DNA of 5,653 nucleotides from Microbacteriaceae bacterium (lineage in GTDB: Bacteria > Actinomycetota > Actinomycetes > Actinomycetales > Microbacteriaceae), in NCBI GenBank assembly GCA_025464125.1, contig JAODLU010000016.1, positions 1 through 5,653 on the forward strand, given 5' to 3'. Positions 1-5,653 of the stretch are shown here, piece after piece. The position numbers and the translations under genes were made by a program. How positions within the stretch are numbered: position 1 is the first letter of the stretch; the number at the start of each line of letters is the position of its first letter. A model generated the notes under the pieces. It did no database searches. It saw only the letters and a list, made by a program, of their open reading frames with translations, and was not told the DNA's origin.

Positions 1-728
1 ATCTCCCACTTGGTCGCCCCGAGAGCCAGTGCGGCCTCCTCGTGGAGACGAGGGGTCTGCAGGAAGATCTCCCGGGAGATGGAGCTGATGATCGGCAGGA
101 TCATGACGGCCAGTACTACTGCCCCAGCGAGGATCGTCGACCCTGTGGTTGACGGAGCGCCGGCGAAGAGCGGGATGAAGCCCAGGTGCGCGTTGAGCCA
201 GTCGCCGAGCGGCAGCAGCAGCGGACGGATCACGATGATGCCCCACAGGCCGAACACGATCGACGGCACAGCGGCGAGCAGGTCGATCAGATAGCCGAGC
301 ACTCCGGCGATGCGGCGCGGGGCGTAGTGGGAAATGAAGAGGGCGATACCGATGGCGATCGGTGCACCGATGACCAGGGCAATCGCGGAGGCGAAAATAG
401 TTCCGAAGATCAGCGGACCGACGTATGCCCAGAAGTTGGCATATCCACCGGTTGGCCCTGAGTTCAGGTCGGGATTGGTCTGCCAGTTCGCGGCGATAGC
501 CGGCACTGCCTGCACGATGAGGAACAGTGCGACCGCGGCCAGGATGACCATGATTGCGACGGCGGAGCCGAAGCTCAGGCCGAAGAAGATGCGGTCGGCT
601 GGCCGGGATTTCACACGAGCCGGCCCCGCTCCTTTAGGGGAGCGGGGACCGGTCGTGGTGCTGCCTGTGCTCAGGAGGGCCGACGAGCCAGCGCCCACAC
701 GGGATCGAACAGTTTCGTTGGTGCTCAC
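1..728 (-). CDS. pstC: PstC, permease subunit of the phosphate ABC transporter (3' end outside window)
   Basis: PstC is one of the two membrane subunits (with PstA) that form the phosphate channel of the PstSCAB ABC importer. I translated it by hand: GTG at 728-726 opens 242 codons to the window edge, with the C-terminus missing. A polar N-terminal tail of about 46 residues rich in Ser, Thr, Gly, Arg and Pro precedes the first membrane segment (about 48-75). Further hydrophobic segments lie near 103-132, 143-167 and 198-217. Two family signatures are visible: VPSIVFGLWG at 154-163, typical of PstC/PstA, and the cytoplasmic EAA loop (EEAALALGAT, 230-239) that contacts the PstB ATPase. The gene follows pstS by 60 nt, as in pstSCAB operons. 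The start is the least certain part: upstream of GTG728 there is only a purine-rich AGAAAGA, and a second in-frame GTG at 614 (codon 39) lies 14 nt after a good AAAGGAG. The family is clear. Confidence 0.93.
   Translation of the reverse strand, partial: MSTNETVRSRVGAGSSALLSTGSTTTGPRSPKGAGPARVKSRPADRIFFGLSFGSAVAIMVILAAVALFLIVQAVPAIAANWQTNPDLNSGPTGGYANFWAYVGPLIFGTIFASAIALVIGAPIAIGIALFISHYAPRRIAGVLGYLIDLLAAVPSIVFGLWGIIVIRPLLLPLGDWLNAHLGFIPLFAGAPSTTGSTILAGAVVLAVMILPIISSISREIFLQTPRLHEEAALALGATKWE
620..652 (-). other. Strong stem-loop in the early pstC coding sequence
   Basis: In the pstC transcript CCCCGCUCC (647-639) pairs perfectly with GGAGCGGGG (632-624) around a six-base loop, CCUAAA. After one bulged base (648), CCGG (652-649) pairs with CCGG (623-620), giving 13 base pairs, nearly all G-C. 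It covers about codons 26-36 of the polar PstC tail, before the first membrane segment. The stem contains the GGAG of a Shine-Dalgarno-like AAAGGAG (635-629) that precedes an alternative GTG. The pairing is seen directly. A role in slowing translation or transcription of pstC is inference. Confidence 0.55.
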
Positions 729-745
729 TGGATTCTTTCTCGTGG

Positions 746-766
746 GGACTGGCCGGTTGGCCAGCC
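746..766 (-). other. Stem-loop in the pstS-pstC intergenic gap
   Basis: CTGGCC and GGCCAG (764-759 and 754-749 on the transcript) form a perfect six-pair stem around an AACC loop. GG/CC extends it across a bulged base at 748, giving eight pairs. It starts 22 nt after the pstS stop codon and ends 17 nt before the pstC start. No U tract follows, so it is not a classical intrinsic terminator. Hairpins here in binding-protein-dependent ABC operons are known to protect the upstream mRNA or reduce read-through (malE-malF is the standard example), so the binding protein is made in excess. That function is inferred here. Confidence 0.5.
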
Positions 767-788
767 GTCGTGCGATGGCAGCAGGCTA

Positions 789-1916
789 CTACTTGACGAG
801 TGCGAGACTCGCGTTGATCTTCTTCAGCATGGCAGCCGGGATCGGAGCAGCACCAGCGTTCGCGTTTGCGACCTTCTGGCCCTCGTCACTTGCGACGTAT
901 CCGATGTAGTCCTTCGCGAGCTTGGCCTGGGCCGGCGCCTTGAAGGTCTTGCACAGGATGACGTATGACAGCAGCGGGATCGGGTACGCCGACTTGTCGG
1001 TGATCTTCGTGTAGTCCAGCTTCTGTGACAGGTCGCCAGCAACAGCCGAAGGGACCGCGGTAGCGGCAACGGTGAAGGCTGCTGATGCACCCTTTGCGCT
1101 GAACGCGACGTAGTCACTGGAGGTACCGGCCTTGATCGACGCGGCGGTCAGGGTGCCGATGGCGCTGTGGTCGGCGTAGCCGATCGTGCCGACACCAGCC
1201 TTGACCGTGTTCACAACACCTGAGCCACCCTGCTGGGCGCTCGAGCCGGCAACCGGCCAGGCGTTGCTCGGGGCGTATGTCCACACCGAGGGGGCCGTCT
1301 GGCTGAGGTAGTTGGTGAAGTTGGTCGTCGTGCCGGATCCGTCTGAACGGGTGACCGTGGTGATGGCCGTTGCCGGCAGGGTCGCCTTCGGGTTCTCTGC
1401 GGCGATGGCCGGGTCGTTCCAGGTGGTGATCTTCAGGCTGAAGATCTTCGCGATGGTGTCTGCGGAGAGGTTCAGGTTGGTCACGCCAGCCAGGTTGTAG
1501 ATGACCGCGACACCGTCGAGGTAGACCGGCAGGTTGATCGCACCGTCGACGCCACAGGTGGCGGCGGAGGAGGTGACCTGGGTCGGGTTGAGCGGCGAGT
1601 CAGAGCCAGCGAAGTCGTAGCTGCCTGCGAGCCAGTTGGTGACGCCACCGCCGGAGCCCTGTGACTTGTCGTAGTTGATGGTTACGCCCTTGACTCGGGC
1701 GTTGAATGCTGCGGTCCACGCTGCCTCGGCGTTGGCCTGTGCACTGGAGCCACCGGCGGTGATCGTGCCGGTCGCGGTGGTATCGAATTCGTACGCAGCG
1801 GCGGTCTCCGTCGGTGTTGCGGAGGTGCCGGGTGTTGCGGTGCTCGAGCAGCCTGCCAGAGCGATGACGGTGGTGAGTGCGAAGGCACTCACTACGGCGA
1901 CATTCTTGAACTTCAC
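789..1916 (-). CDS. pstS: PstS, periplasmic-type phosphate-binding lipoprotein
   Basis: High-affinity phosphate-binding protein of the PstSCAB importer, anchored to the outer face of the membrane by a lipid. The GTG at 1916 gives 375 aa and is chosen because GAAGGGAA lies just upstream and because it places a short lipoprotein signal at the N-terminus: Lys2 and Lys4, a hydrophobic stretch at 6-20, then the lipobox LAGC with Cys23 as lipidation site. A Ser/Thr/Ala/Pro linker (24-41) follows. Ligand-binding motifs are in the expected order: GGSSAQ (55-60), SQGSGGG (85-91), FAGSDSPLN (102-110, with phosphate-contacting Asp106) and RSDGSGTTTNF (190-200, matching the conserved R-x-D-G-S-G-T-T loop). 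The mature protein has two cysteines, 121 and 322, which could form a disulfide. The stop is TAG at 791-789, 60 nt before pstC. Expression probably comes from its own phosphate-responsive promoter. Confidence 0.96.
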   Translation of the reverse strand: MKFKNVAVVSAFALTTVIALAGCSSTATPGTSATPTETAAAYEFDTTATGTITAGGSSAQANAEAAWTAAFNARVKGVTINYDKSQGSGGGVTNWLAGSYDFAGSDSPLNPTQVTSSAATCGVDGAINLPVYLDGVAVIYNLAGVTNLNLSADTIAKIFSLKITTWNDPAIAAENPKATLPATAITTVTRSDGSGTTTNFTNYLSQTAPSVWTYAPSNAWPVAGSSAQQGGSGVVNTVKAGVGTIGYADHSAIGTLTAASIKAGTSSDYVAFSAKGASAAFTVAATAVPSAVAGDLSQKLDYTKITDKSAYPIPLLSYVILCKTFKAPAQAKLAKDYIGYVASDEGQKVANANAGAAPIPAAMLKKINASLALVK

Positions 1917-1920
1917 TGTG

Positions 1921-1928
1921 TTCCCTTC
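1921..1928 (-). promoter_or_regulatory. Ribosome binding site of pstS
   Basis: GAAGGGAA lies four bases upstream of GTG1916, counted from its last base. It decides the start: a longer open frame beginning at ATG2030 has no lipoprotein signal at its N-terminus and would begin beyond the PHO-box-like repeats. Confidence 0.75.
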
Positions 1929-1939
1929 AGGGGGCGGAT

Positions 1940-1955
1940 GGACCAGTGCTGGTCC
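1940..1955 (-). repeat. Perfect-arm palindrome in the likely pstS leader
   Basis: GGACCAG and CTGGTCC are perfect inverted arms of 7 bp separated by two bases (1947-1948). As RNA it would fold as six pairs with a four-base loop, ending 11 nt before the pstS ribosome binding site. As DNA, the near-zero spacing suits a dimeric regulator. The sequence does not decide between these roles. Confidence 0.55.
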
Positions 1956-1995
1956 GAGAGCGAAGCTACGGCCAGACAATGACCAGAGTTGTCCA

Positions 1996-2028
1996 GAAGG
2001 GTAAACGAGAGGTGAACGAGCCCCAAAC
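1996..2028 (-). promoter_or_regulatory. PHO-box-like PhoP operator and promoter region of pstS
   Basis: On the minus strand, three 11-nt units follow one another: GTTTGGGGCTC (2028-2018), GTTCACCTCTC (2017-2007) and GTTTACCCTTC (2006-1996). All start with GTT and end with TC. The second and third match the Streptomyces PhoP direct-repeat type (GTTCACC followed by four variable bases); the first is degenerate. A -35-like TGGACA (1995-1990) abuts the last unit. Possible -10 elements are CATTGT (1981-1976) and TAGCTT (1968-1963), but neither has ideal spacing to that -35. The box lies about 80 nt upstream of GTG1916. The repeat pattern is seen; binding by PhoP under phosphate starvation is inferred from family knowledge. 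Confidence 0.78.
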
Positions 2029-2049
2029 ATCAGCTCAGCCCCACCGCGG

Positions 2050-3003
2050 TCAATCGAGCGCTGGACCGTGCGTCTCTACGGCGACAAGGCCGTCAAGCGG
2101 ATGCTCGATCGACACGTGCATCACCGTGTACTCAGAGGTCGACAGCATCGCCGCCCGCCGAAGCGCGGCGTCGATCGGTGTGCCGGTGCCGCCAGCCACC
2201 TCGTCGATGATCTGGGGGATCACCGGGCCGTGACTGCAGATCACCGCAGCCCTCTTCTTCTCGAGCCGCTTGCGCACGACGTGGCGCACCCTGGCCGTGT
2301 CGTCTTCGTACGCATCCTGGCTGATGCCGGCCTTTGCCTTGACCTCGAGGCCCATCAGCGTGGCCAGTGGTTCGATGGTCGTGAGACAGCGGGTGGCCGT
2401 GCTGCTGATCAGGGTGACCGGACCCCATGCCGCGATCGCTGGCGCCACGTTCTGGGACTGTTCGAGGCCGCGGTGCAGGAGAGGTCGCGTCGAATCCGGC
2501 CCGTCCCATGACCCCGGCGGCACCGCCTTGCCGTGACGCAGCACGATGACCGGGAACGTTCGCGTGGTGCCAGCTGCATCCCTTGCGGCAAAGCGATCGA
2601 GCACATCCTGGTCGCGGTCATAGCTGAGCGCAGCCCGCGCGGCGTCGATTGGCAGCCACTGGAGAGCCGCTATCTCGTCGTTCGGCGCGAATGTCGAGGC
2701 TGCCAGCGCGGCATCCGATATCTCGGCTGACCAGTAATACACGATCTTCGCGCGACCGTTGGGCATCGTATATTCGGTTGTTCCGAGTGGGGCACCGAGG
2801 GTGATGGCGAGACCGGTCTCTTCGCTGATCTCGCGTACCGCTGTCTGCGGGGGTGTCTCGCCGGGGTCGACCTTGCCCTTCGGCAGGGAGACGTCCTTAT
2901 GTGCATCGCGGTGCACGAGCAGTACTTCGGTCTTGCCATTCCGCACTCGCCAGCAGACAGCGCCTGCGGCCTGCACGATCGACGGGCCGGCGACCAGTGT
3001 CAC
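2050..3003 (-). CDS. mutT1: MutT1-like protein: Nudix hydrolase fused to histidine phosphatase domain
   Basis: Two-domain protein of 317 aa. The N-terminal Nudix domain (about 8-145) carries a complete Nudix box at 43-65 fitting G-x5-E-x7-R-E-U-x-E-E-x-G-U, with metal-binding Glu58, Glu61 and Glu62. The C-terminal domain (about 150-305) belongs to the histidine phosphatase superfamily and looks SixA-like: LRHGKA with nucleophile His157, the [11 protein letters not shown] segment (173-183), Arg205, and a second catalytic His258 in SHGPVI. Mycobacterial MutT1 has this architecture and hydrolyses oxidised guanine nucleotides and diadenosine polyphosphates; the same substrates are inferred here. 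The GTG at 3003 overlaps the ppk1 stop in GTGA (3003-3000), so translation is probably coupled to ppk1. This matches the ppk1-mutT1 gene order in mycobacteria. The stop is TGA at 2052-2050. No clear terminator follows, so read-through into pstS is possible. Confidence 0.92.
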   Translation of the reverse strand: MTLVAGPSIVQAAGAVCWRVRNGKTEVLLVHRDAHKDVSLPKGKVDPGETPPQTAVREISEETGLAITLGAPLGTTEYTMPNGRAKIVYYWSAEISDAALAASTFAPNDEIAALQWLPIDAARAALSYDRDQDVLDRFAARDAAGTTRTFPVIVLRHGKAVPPGSWDGPDSTRPLLHRGLEQSQNVAPAIAAWGPVTLISSTATRCLTTIEPLATLMGLEVKAKAGISQDAYEDDTARVRHVVRKRLEKKRAAVICSHGPVIPQIIDEVAGGTGTPIDAALRRAAMLSTSEYTVMHVSIEHPLDGLVAVETHGPALD

Positions 3004-5174
3004 CTCGTGACTCCGGCGCGCTTCCTGTGGCTGACCTGTCGCATCAGCACGTTCTGCATGTCTTCGAGTGATGACCCGTCTTCTGCATGGTTGTGCCGCG
3101 TCCAGGCGCCTTCACCGTCGAGCGACCACGACGAGGTGTCATCCGACAGCGCGAGGTCGAAGAGCTCATCGATCTCCTGCAGGTGCTGCGGGCTGACGAG
3201 CCGCACGAGTGCCTCGACCCTGCGGTCCAGGTTGCGGTGCATCATGTCAGCACTGCCGATGTAGACCTGCGGGTCGCCGTCGTTCACGAAAGAGAAGATG
3301 CGCGAGTGCTCGAGATAGCGGCCGAGGATCGAGCGCACCGTGATGTTTTCGCTCAGGCCCTCAACGCCGGGCTTCAGCGCACAGATGCCGCGCACGACCA
3401 GCTGCACCGGCACACCGGCCTGGCTGGCGCGGTAGAGCGCGTCGATGATCGCTTCATCGACGATCGAATTCAGTTTGATCCGGATGCCGGATGGCAGGCC
3501 GTTTGCCGCGTTCTGCGCCTCCGTCATGATGCGCTTGACGAGGCCTTTGCGCAGGTGCCGCGGTGCAACGAGCAGCCGCTTGAACTTCTTCTCGATCGCG
3601 TAACCGGAGAGTTCGTTGAACAGGCGGGTGAGGTCTTTGCCGACCGCAGGGTCCGCGGTGAGCAACCCGAGGTCTTCGTAGATGCGGCTGGTCTTCGGGT
3701 TGTAGTTGCCTGTGCCGATGTGGCTGTAGTGCTTCAGCACGCCGTTCTCGCTGCGAATGACGAGAGCCAGCTTGCAGTGGGTTTTGAGCCCGACGAGCCC
3801 GTAGACGACGTGCACTCCGGCTTTCTCCAGCTTGCGGGCCCACGAGATGTTCGCGGACTCGTCGAAGCGTGCCTTGATCTCGACAAGCGCCAGCACCTGC
3901 TTGCCGGCATCCGCCGCGCGAATCAGCGCCTCAACGATCGGGCTGTCACCGGATGTGCGGTAGAGGGTCTGCTTGATGGCGAGCACGTTCGGGTCTGCCG
4001 CCGCCTGCTCGAGGAATGCCTGGACGCTGGTGGCGAATGACTCGTACGGGTGGTGCAGCAGAACGTCCTGCCGGGCGATCGACCCGAAGATGTCTGGCGC
4101 GGAATTGGTCTCGACCGGCATGAGTTCAACGGCGGTCACCGGCACGTGCCTGCGGTACTTCAGCTGCGGACGGTCGATCTTCGTCACCTCGAACAGCCCG
4201 CCGAGGTCGAGGGGTGCAGGCAGCCTGTAGACCTCCTGCTCGGTGATGTCGAGCTCGCGCACCAGCAAACCGAGGGTGACGTCATCCATGTCGTCAGTTA
4301 TCTCGAGTCGGATGGGCGGCCCGAACCGGCGGCGGAGCAGCTCACGCTCGAGAGTCTGGATGAGGTTTTCCGACTCGTCTTCCTCGACCTCCACGTCTTC
4401 GTTCCGGGTAACGCGGAACTCGTGGTGGTCGAGAATCTCCATGCCGGGAAAGAGGTCGCCCAGATGGTTCGAGATCAGGTCTTCGAGGGGGATGAACCGC
4501 AACAGGCCGCTGCCGTCGTTCGGCAGCTGCATGAACCGCGGCAGCATGGGCGGAACCTTGAGACGAGCGAACTCCTCCTTGCCGGTCTTCGGGTTGCGCA
4601 CCCGAATCGACAGGTTGAGTGAGAGGCCCGAGATGTAGGGAAAAGGATGCGCCGGGTCGACTGCGAGTGGCATCAGCACAGGAAAGATCTGGTTCGAGAA
4701 GATGTCGTCGACCCTCAGGCGATCGGCCTCGCCGAGGTCGCCCCAGTTCTCGATGTGGATGCCCGCGTCGTCGAGCTGCGGCTTGACCATGTCACGGAAA
4801 GCTGCGGCATGCCTTTTCTGCAGCTCTTGCGCCTTGTCCTGGATGAGGGCGAGGGCGGCGGTCGGGGCGACCCCGACATTGGTCGGCACTGCGAGACCGG
4901 TCAGGATGCGCCGCTTCAGGCCCGCAATGCGCACCATGAAGAACTCGTCGAGGTTGCTAGCGAAGATGGCCAGGAAGTTGGCCCGCTCGAGCAACGGCAG
5001 CTCGGGGTCTTCGGCCAGCTCGAGCACACGGGTGTTGAACGAGAGCCAACTCAGCTCGCGGTCGAGGTAGCGATCGGCCGGCAGGGTTCCGTCATCCACC
5101 CAGGTGGAGTCATAGTCGTCGTCGAGGCTGTCGGTCGCCAGACCTGCGTCGTCGAGATACGTCTCACTGTCCAT
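3000..5174 (-). CDS. ppk1: Polyphosphate kinase 1 (PPK1)
   Basis: Catalyses reversible transfer of the ATP gamma-phosphate to a growing polyphosphate chain. At 724 aa it is full length. After an acidic, disordered-looking N-terminus (1-34), [12 protein letters not shown] (39-50) and [13 protein letters not shown] (73-85) mark the N domain, including Asn73 at the adenine contact. The catalytic domains carry LYRTSGD (Arg406), KARFDE (Arg436), KTHCK (His466, the residue that is phosphorylated), HIGTGNYN (485-492), RIYED (Tyr499), VVRGI (Arg595) and LEHSR (His623). These sit at a constant offset of +31 from E. coli Arg375, Arg405, His435, Tyr468, Arg564 and His592, so no active-site residue appears lost. 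The start is firm at the 5' side because an in-frame TGA lies at 5180-5178. There is no good ribosome binding site. It probably forms an operon with the overlapping mutT1-like gene, under a phosphate-responsive promoter. Confidence 0.97.
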   Translation of the reverse strand: MDSETYLDDAGLATDSLDDDYDSTWVDDGTLPADRYLDRELSWLSFNTRVLELAEDPELPLLERANFLAIFASNLDEFFMVRIAGLKRRILTGLAVPTNVGVAPTAALALIQDKAQELQKRHAAAFRDMVKPQLDDAGIHIENWGDLGEADRLRVDDIFSNQIFPVLMPLAVDPAHPFPYISGLSLNLSIRVRNPKTGKEEFARLKVPPMLPRFMQLPNDGSGLLRFIPLEDLISNHLGDLFPGMEILDHHEFRVTRNEDVEVEEDESENLIQTLERELLRRRFGPPIRLEITDDMDDVTLGLLVRELDITEQEVYRLPAPLDLGGLFEVTKIDRPQLKYRRHVPVTAVELMPVETNSAPDIFGSIARQDVLLHHPYESFATSVQAFLEQAAADPNVLAIKQTLYRTSGDSPIVEALIRAADAGKQVLALVEIKARFDESANISWARKLEKAGVHVVYGLVGLKTHCKLALVIRSENGVLKHYSHIGTGNYNPKTSRIYEDLGLLTADPAVGKDLTRLFNELSGYAIEKKFKRLLVAPRHLRKGLVKRIMTEAQNAANGLPSGIRIKLNSIVDEAIIDALYRASQAGVPVQLVVRGICALKPGVEGLSENITVRSILGRYLEHSRIFSFVNDGDPQVYIGSADMMHRNLDRRVEALVRLVSPQHLQEIDELFDLALSDDTSSWSLDGEGAWTRHNHAEDGSSLEDMQNVLMRQVSHRKRAGVTR

Positions 5175-5180
5175 CGGTCA

Positions 5181-5186
5181 ATCATG
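5181..5186 (-). promoter_or_regulatory. -10-like hexamer directly upstream of ppk1
   Basis: CATGAT matches TATGAT at five of six positions and ends exactly six bases before the A of the ppk1 ATG. A start at the usual distance would make that A the first base of the mRNA, giving a leaderless transcript. The PHO-box-like repeats just upstream cover the place where a -35 would lie, and no strong Shine-Dalgarno is present. The alternative is a conventional leader using the weak GGTGA at 5191-5187, 12 nt from the ATG, with a promoter further upstream. Confidence 0.45.
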
Positions 5187-5191
5187 TCACC

Positions 5192-5213
5192 GTGAGGTGA
5201 ACGTGCGATGAAG
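5192..5213 (-). promoter_or_regulatory. PHO-box-like PhoP operator of ppk1-mutT1
   Basis: Two adjacent 11-nt units on the minus strand, CTTCATCGCAC (5213-5203) and GTTCACCTCAC (5202-5192), agree at 8 of 11 positions. The second carries the full GTTCACC core of actinobacterial PhoP boxes. The 15 nt at 5191-5205 match 13 of 15 positions of 2006-2020 upstream of pstS in the same orientation. The box ends 17 nt before the ppk1 ATG and overlaps the expected -35 position. Streptomyces ppk is known to be PhoP-regulated; applying that here is inference. Confidence 0.72.
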
Positions 5214-5242
5214 AGCTGCACTGCCCCGTTCCGCCGCTCGGC

Positions 5243-5295
5243 CCGCTCCGCCTTCCGGCCCCATCCCCACGAGGCGGCGCGGTTAGGCGGCGCGG
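5243..5295 (-). terminator. Possible GC-rich stem-loop after mshD, no U tract
   Basis: CCGCGCCGCCT, present twice in tandem (5295-5285 and 5282-5272 on the transcript), can pair with AGGCGGAGCGG (5253-5243). That gives six pairs, one G-A mismatch and four more pairs, with an 18-nt loop when the nearer copy is used. It begins 12 nt after the mshD stop. The absence of a U tract and the large loop make this a weak terminator candidate, although terminators without U tracts are reported in high-GC actinobacteria. Confidence 0.3.
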
Positions 5296-5297
5296 TT
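5272..5297. repeat. 13-bp perfect tandem duplication
   Basis: AGGCGGCGCGGTT (plus-strand reading) occurs twice with no spacer, at 5272-5284 and 5285-5297, in the spacer between mshD and ppk1. It looks like a local slippage duplication in GC-rich DNA. Each copy supplies one possible left arm for the stem-loop described for this spacer. Confidence 0.85.
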
Positions 5298-5307
5298 GTG
5301 GGAGCTG

Positions 5308-5653
5308 TCAGGGGGAGCGGTACTGGATGTCTGTCGAGAAGGTTGTGAAGCCCAGCGAGCGGTACAGCGCCAGGGCCGGGGCGTTGTCCCCCTCCACGTA
5401 GAGGGCGGCCGTGCGGATGCCGCGGCCAGCCAGGTGCGCAAGCCCCGCCTCCATGAGGCGTCGGCCGAGCCCTTCACCCTGCCGGGACGGATCGACGCCG
5501 ATCACGTAGATCTCGCCGATGCCGTGCTCGACCTTCAGCCAGTTGTAACCGGCGAGTCCGCCACCATCCCGAGCCACGATGAAGTCATCAGCACGGAACC
5601 ACGGTTCCTTCTTCAGCTCGTCGAGGTCGCCCTGTGACACGGAACCCTGCTCG
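5308..5653 (-). CDS. mshD: MshD, mycothiol acetyltransferase, C-terminal part (5' end outside window)
   Basis: MshD transfers an acetyl group from acetyl-CoA to the cysteinyl amine of Cys-GlcN-Ins, the last step of mycothiol synthesis in the cytoplasm. The family is about 300 aa with two GNAT domains; the visible 114 residues are the C-terminal domain. Seen are EPWF (16-19 of the fragment), LAGYNWLKVE (33-42), the acetyl-CoA binding motif A in VIGVDPSRQGEGLGRRL (50-66, with Q-G-E-G-L-G), and the GNAT motif B segment LYVEGDNAPALALYRSLGF (84-102), whose Tyr97 is at the position of the conserved GNAT tyrosine. This pattern, especially AGYNWLKVE followed by GEIYVIGVDP, is characteristic of MshD rather than a generic N-acetyltransferase. 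The frame stays open through the window edge, so a GTG at 5640 is internal. The stop is TGA at 5310-5308. In Mycobacterium tuberculosis mshD also lies beside phosphate genes (phoT, phoY2). Confidence 0.88.
   Translation of the reverse strand, partial: EQGSVSQGDLDELKKEPWFRADDFIVARDGGGLAGYNWLKVEHGIGEIYVIGVDPSRQGEGLGRRLMEAGLAHLAGRGIRTAALYVEGDNAPALALYRSLGFTTFSTDIQYRSP

Noticed and set aside
334..909. Plus-strand open frame spanning the pstS-pstC junction
   Set aside because: The opposite strand encodes clear PstC and PstS motifs across the same bases, and the product has no family features.
1917..2030. Upstream ATG2030 as start of pstS, adding 38 residues
   Set aside because: It would place the lipoprotein signal internally and span the PHO-box-like repeats and palindrome. 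GTG1916 has a good ribosome binding site and a normal signal peptide.
3087..4040. Long plus-strand open frame of 317 codons opposite ppk1
   Set aside because: It is antisense to strongly conserved PPK1 catalytic sequence. Long open frames on the opposite strand are expected in high-GC DNA, and its product shows no recognisable domain.
4050..4622. Plus-strand open frame of 190 codons opposite ppk1
   Set aside because: It has the same antisense GC artefact pattern and is fully covered by the PPK1 N-terminal half with intact family motifs.
5183..5185. ATG inside CATGAT as start of ppk1
   Set aside because: It is out of frame with PPK1 by two bases and leads into an unrelated frame.
5308..5640. 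A free-standing 110-aa GNAT protein starting at GTG5640
   Set aside because: The frame remains open to the window edge, and the sequence matches the C-terminal domain of a longer MshD, so the GTG is an internal valine codon.

Overview
The window comes from a high-GC actinobacterium, most likely of the Microbacteriaceae or a close relative. The gene content supports this: a mycothiol synthase (mycothiol is made only by Actinobacteria), GTG starts, a ppk1 followed by a MutT1-type Nudix/histidine-phosphatase gene (the ppk1-mutT1 order also found in mycobacteria), and PHO-box-like 11-nt repeats of the type described in Streptomyces. The family-level placement is inference. All five genes are on the minus strand, so the biological order runs from high to low coordinates.

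Layout in the direction of transcription: (1) the 3' part of mshD, cut by the right window edge; (2) a 133-bp GC-rich spacer with a 13-bp tandem repeat, a possible stem-loop, and a PHO-box-like element with a -10-like hexamer just before ppk1; (3) ppk1, a complete polyphosphate kinase of 724 aa; (4) a mutT1-like gene of 317 aa, overlapping ppk1 by 4 nt (GTGA) and so probably translationally coupled to it; (5) a 133-bp spacer with a second PHO-box-like element and a palindrome in the likely pstS leader; (6) pstS, the phosphate-binding lipoprotein; (7) a 60-nt spacer with a hairpin; (8) the 5' two thirds or so of pstC, a permease subunit of the phosphate ABC transporter, cut by the left edge. 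pstA and pstB would be expected beyond position 1.

The theme is phosphate. PstS captures inorganic phosphate outside the membrane and PstC forms part of the channel. PPK1 stores phosphate reversibly as polyphosphate. The Nudix/phosphatase protein probably hydrolyses oxidised nucleotides or dinucleoside polyphosphates. A 15-nt sequence identical at 13 positions lies upstream of both ppk1 and pstS, which suggests that one PhoP-like regulator controls phosphate uptake and storage. No mobile element, CRISPR array, RNA gene or clearly undescribed system is visible. The interesting material is regulatory: the paired PHO boxes, a possibly leaderless ppk1 mRNA, and three stem-loops around pstS and the start of pstC that could set the pstS:pstC expression ratio.
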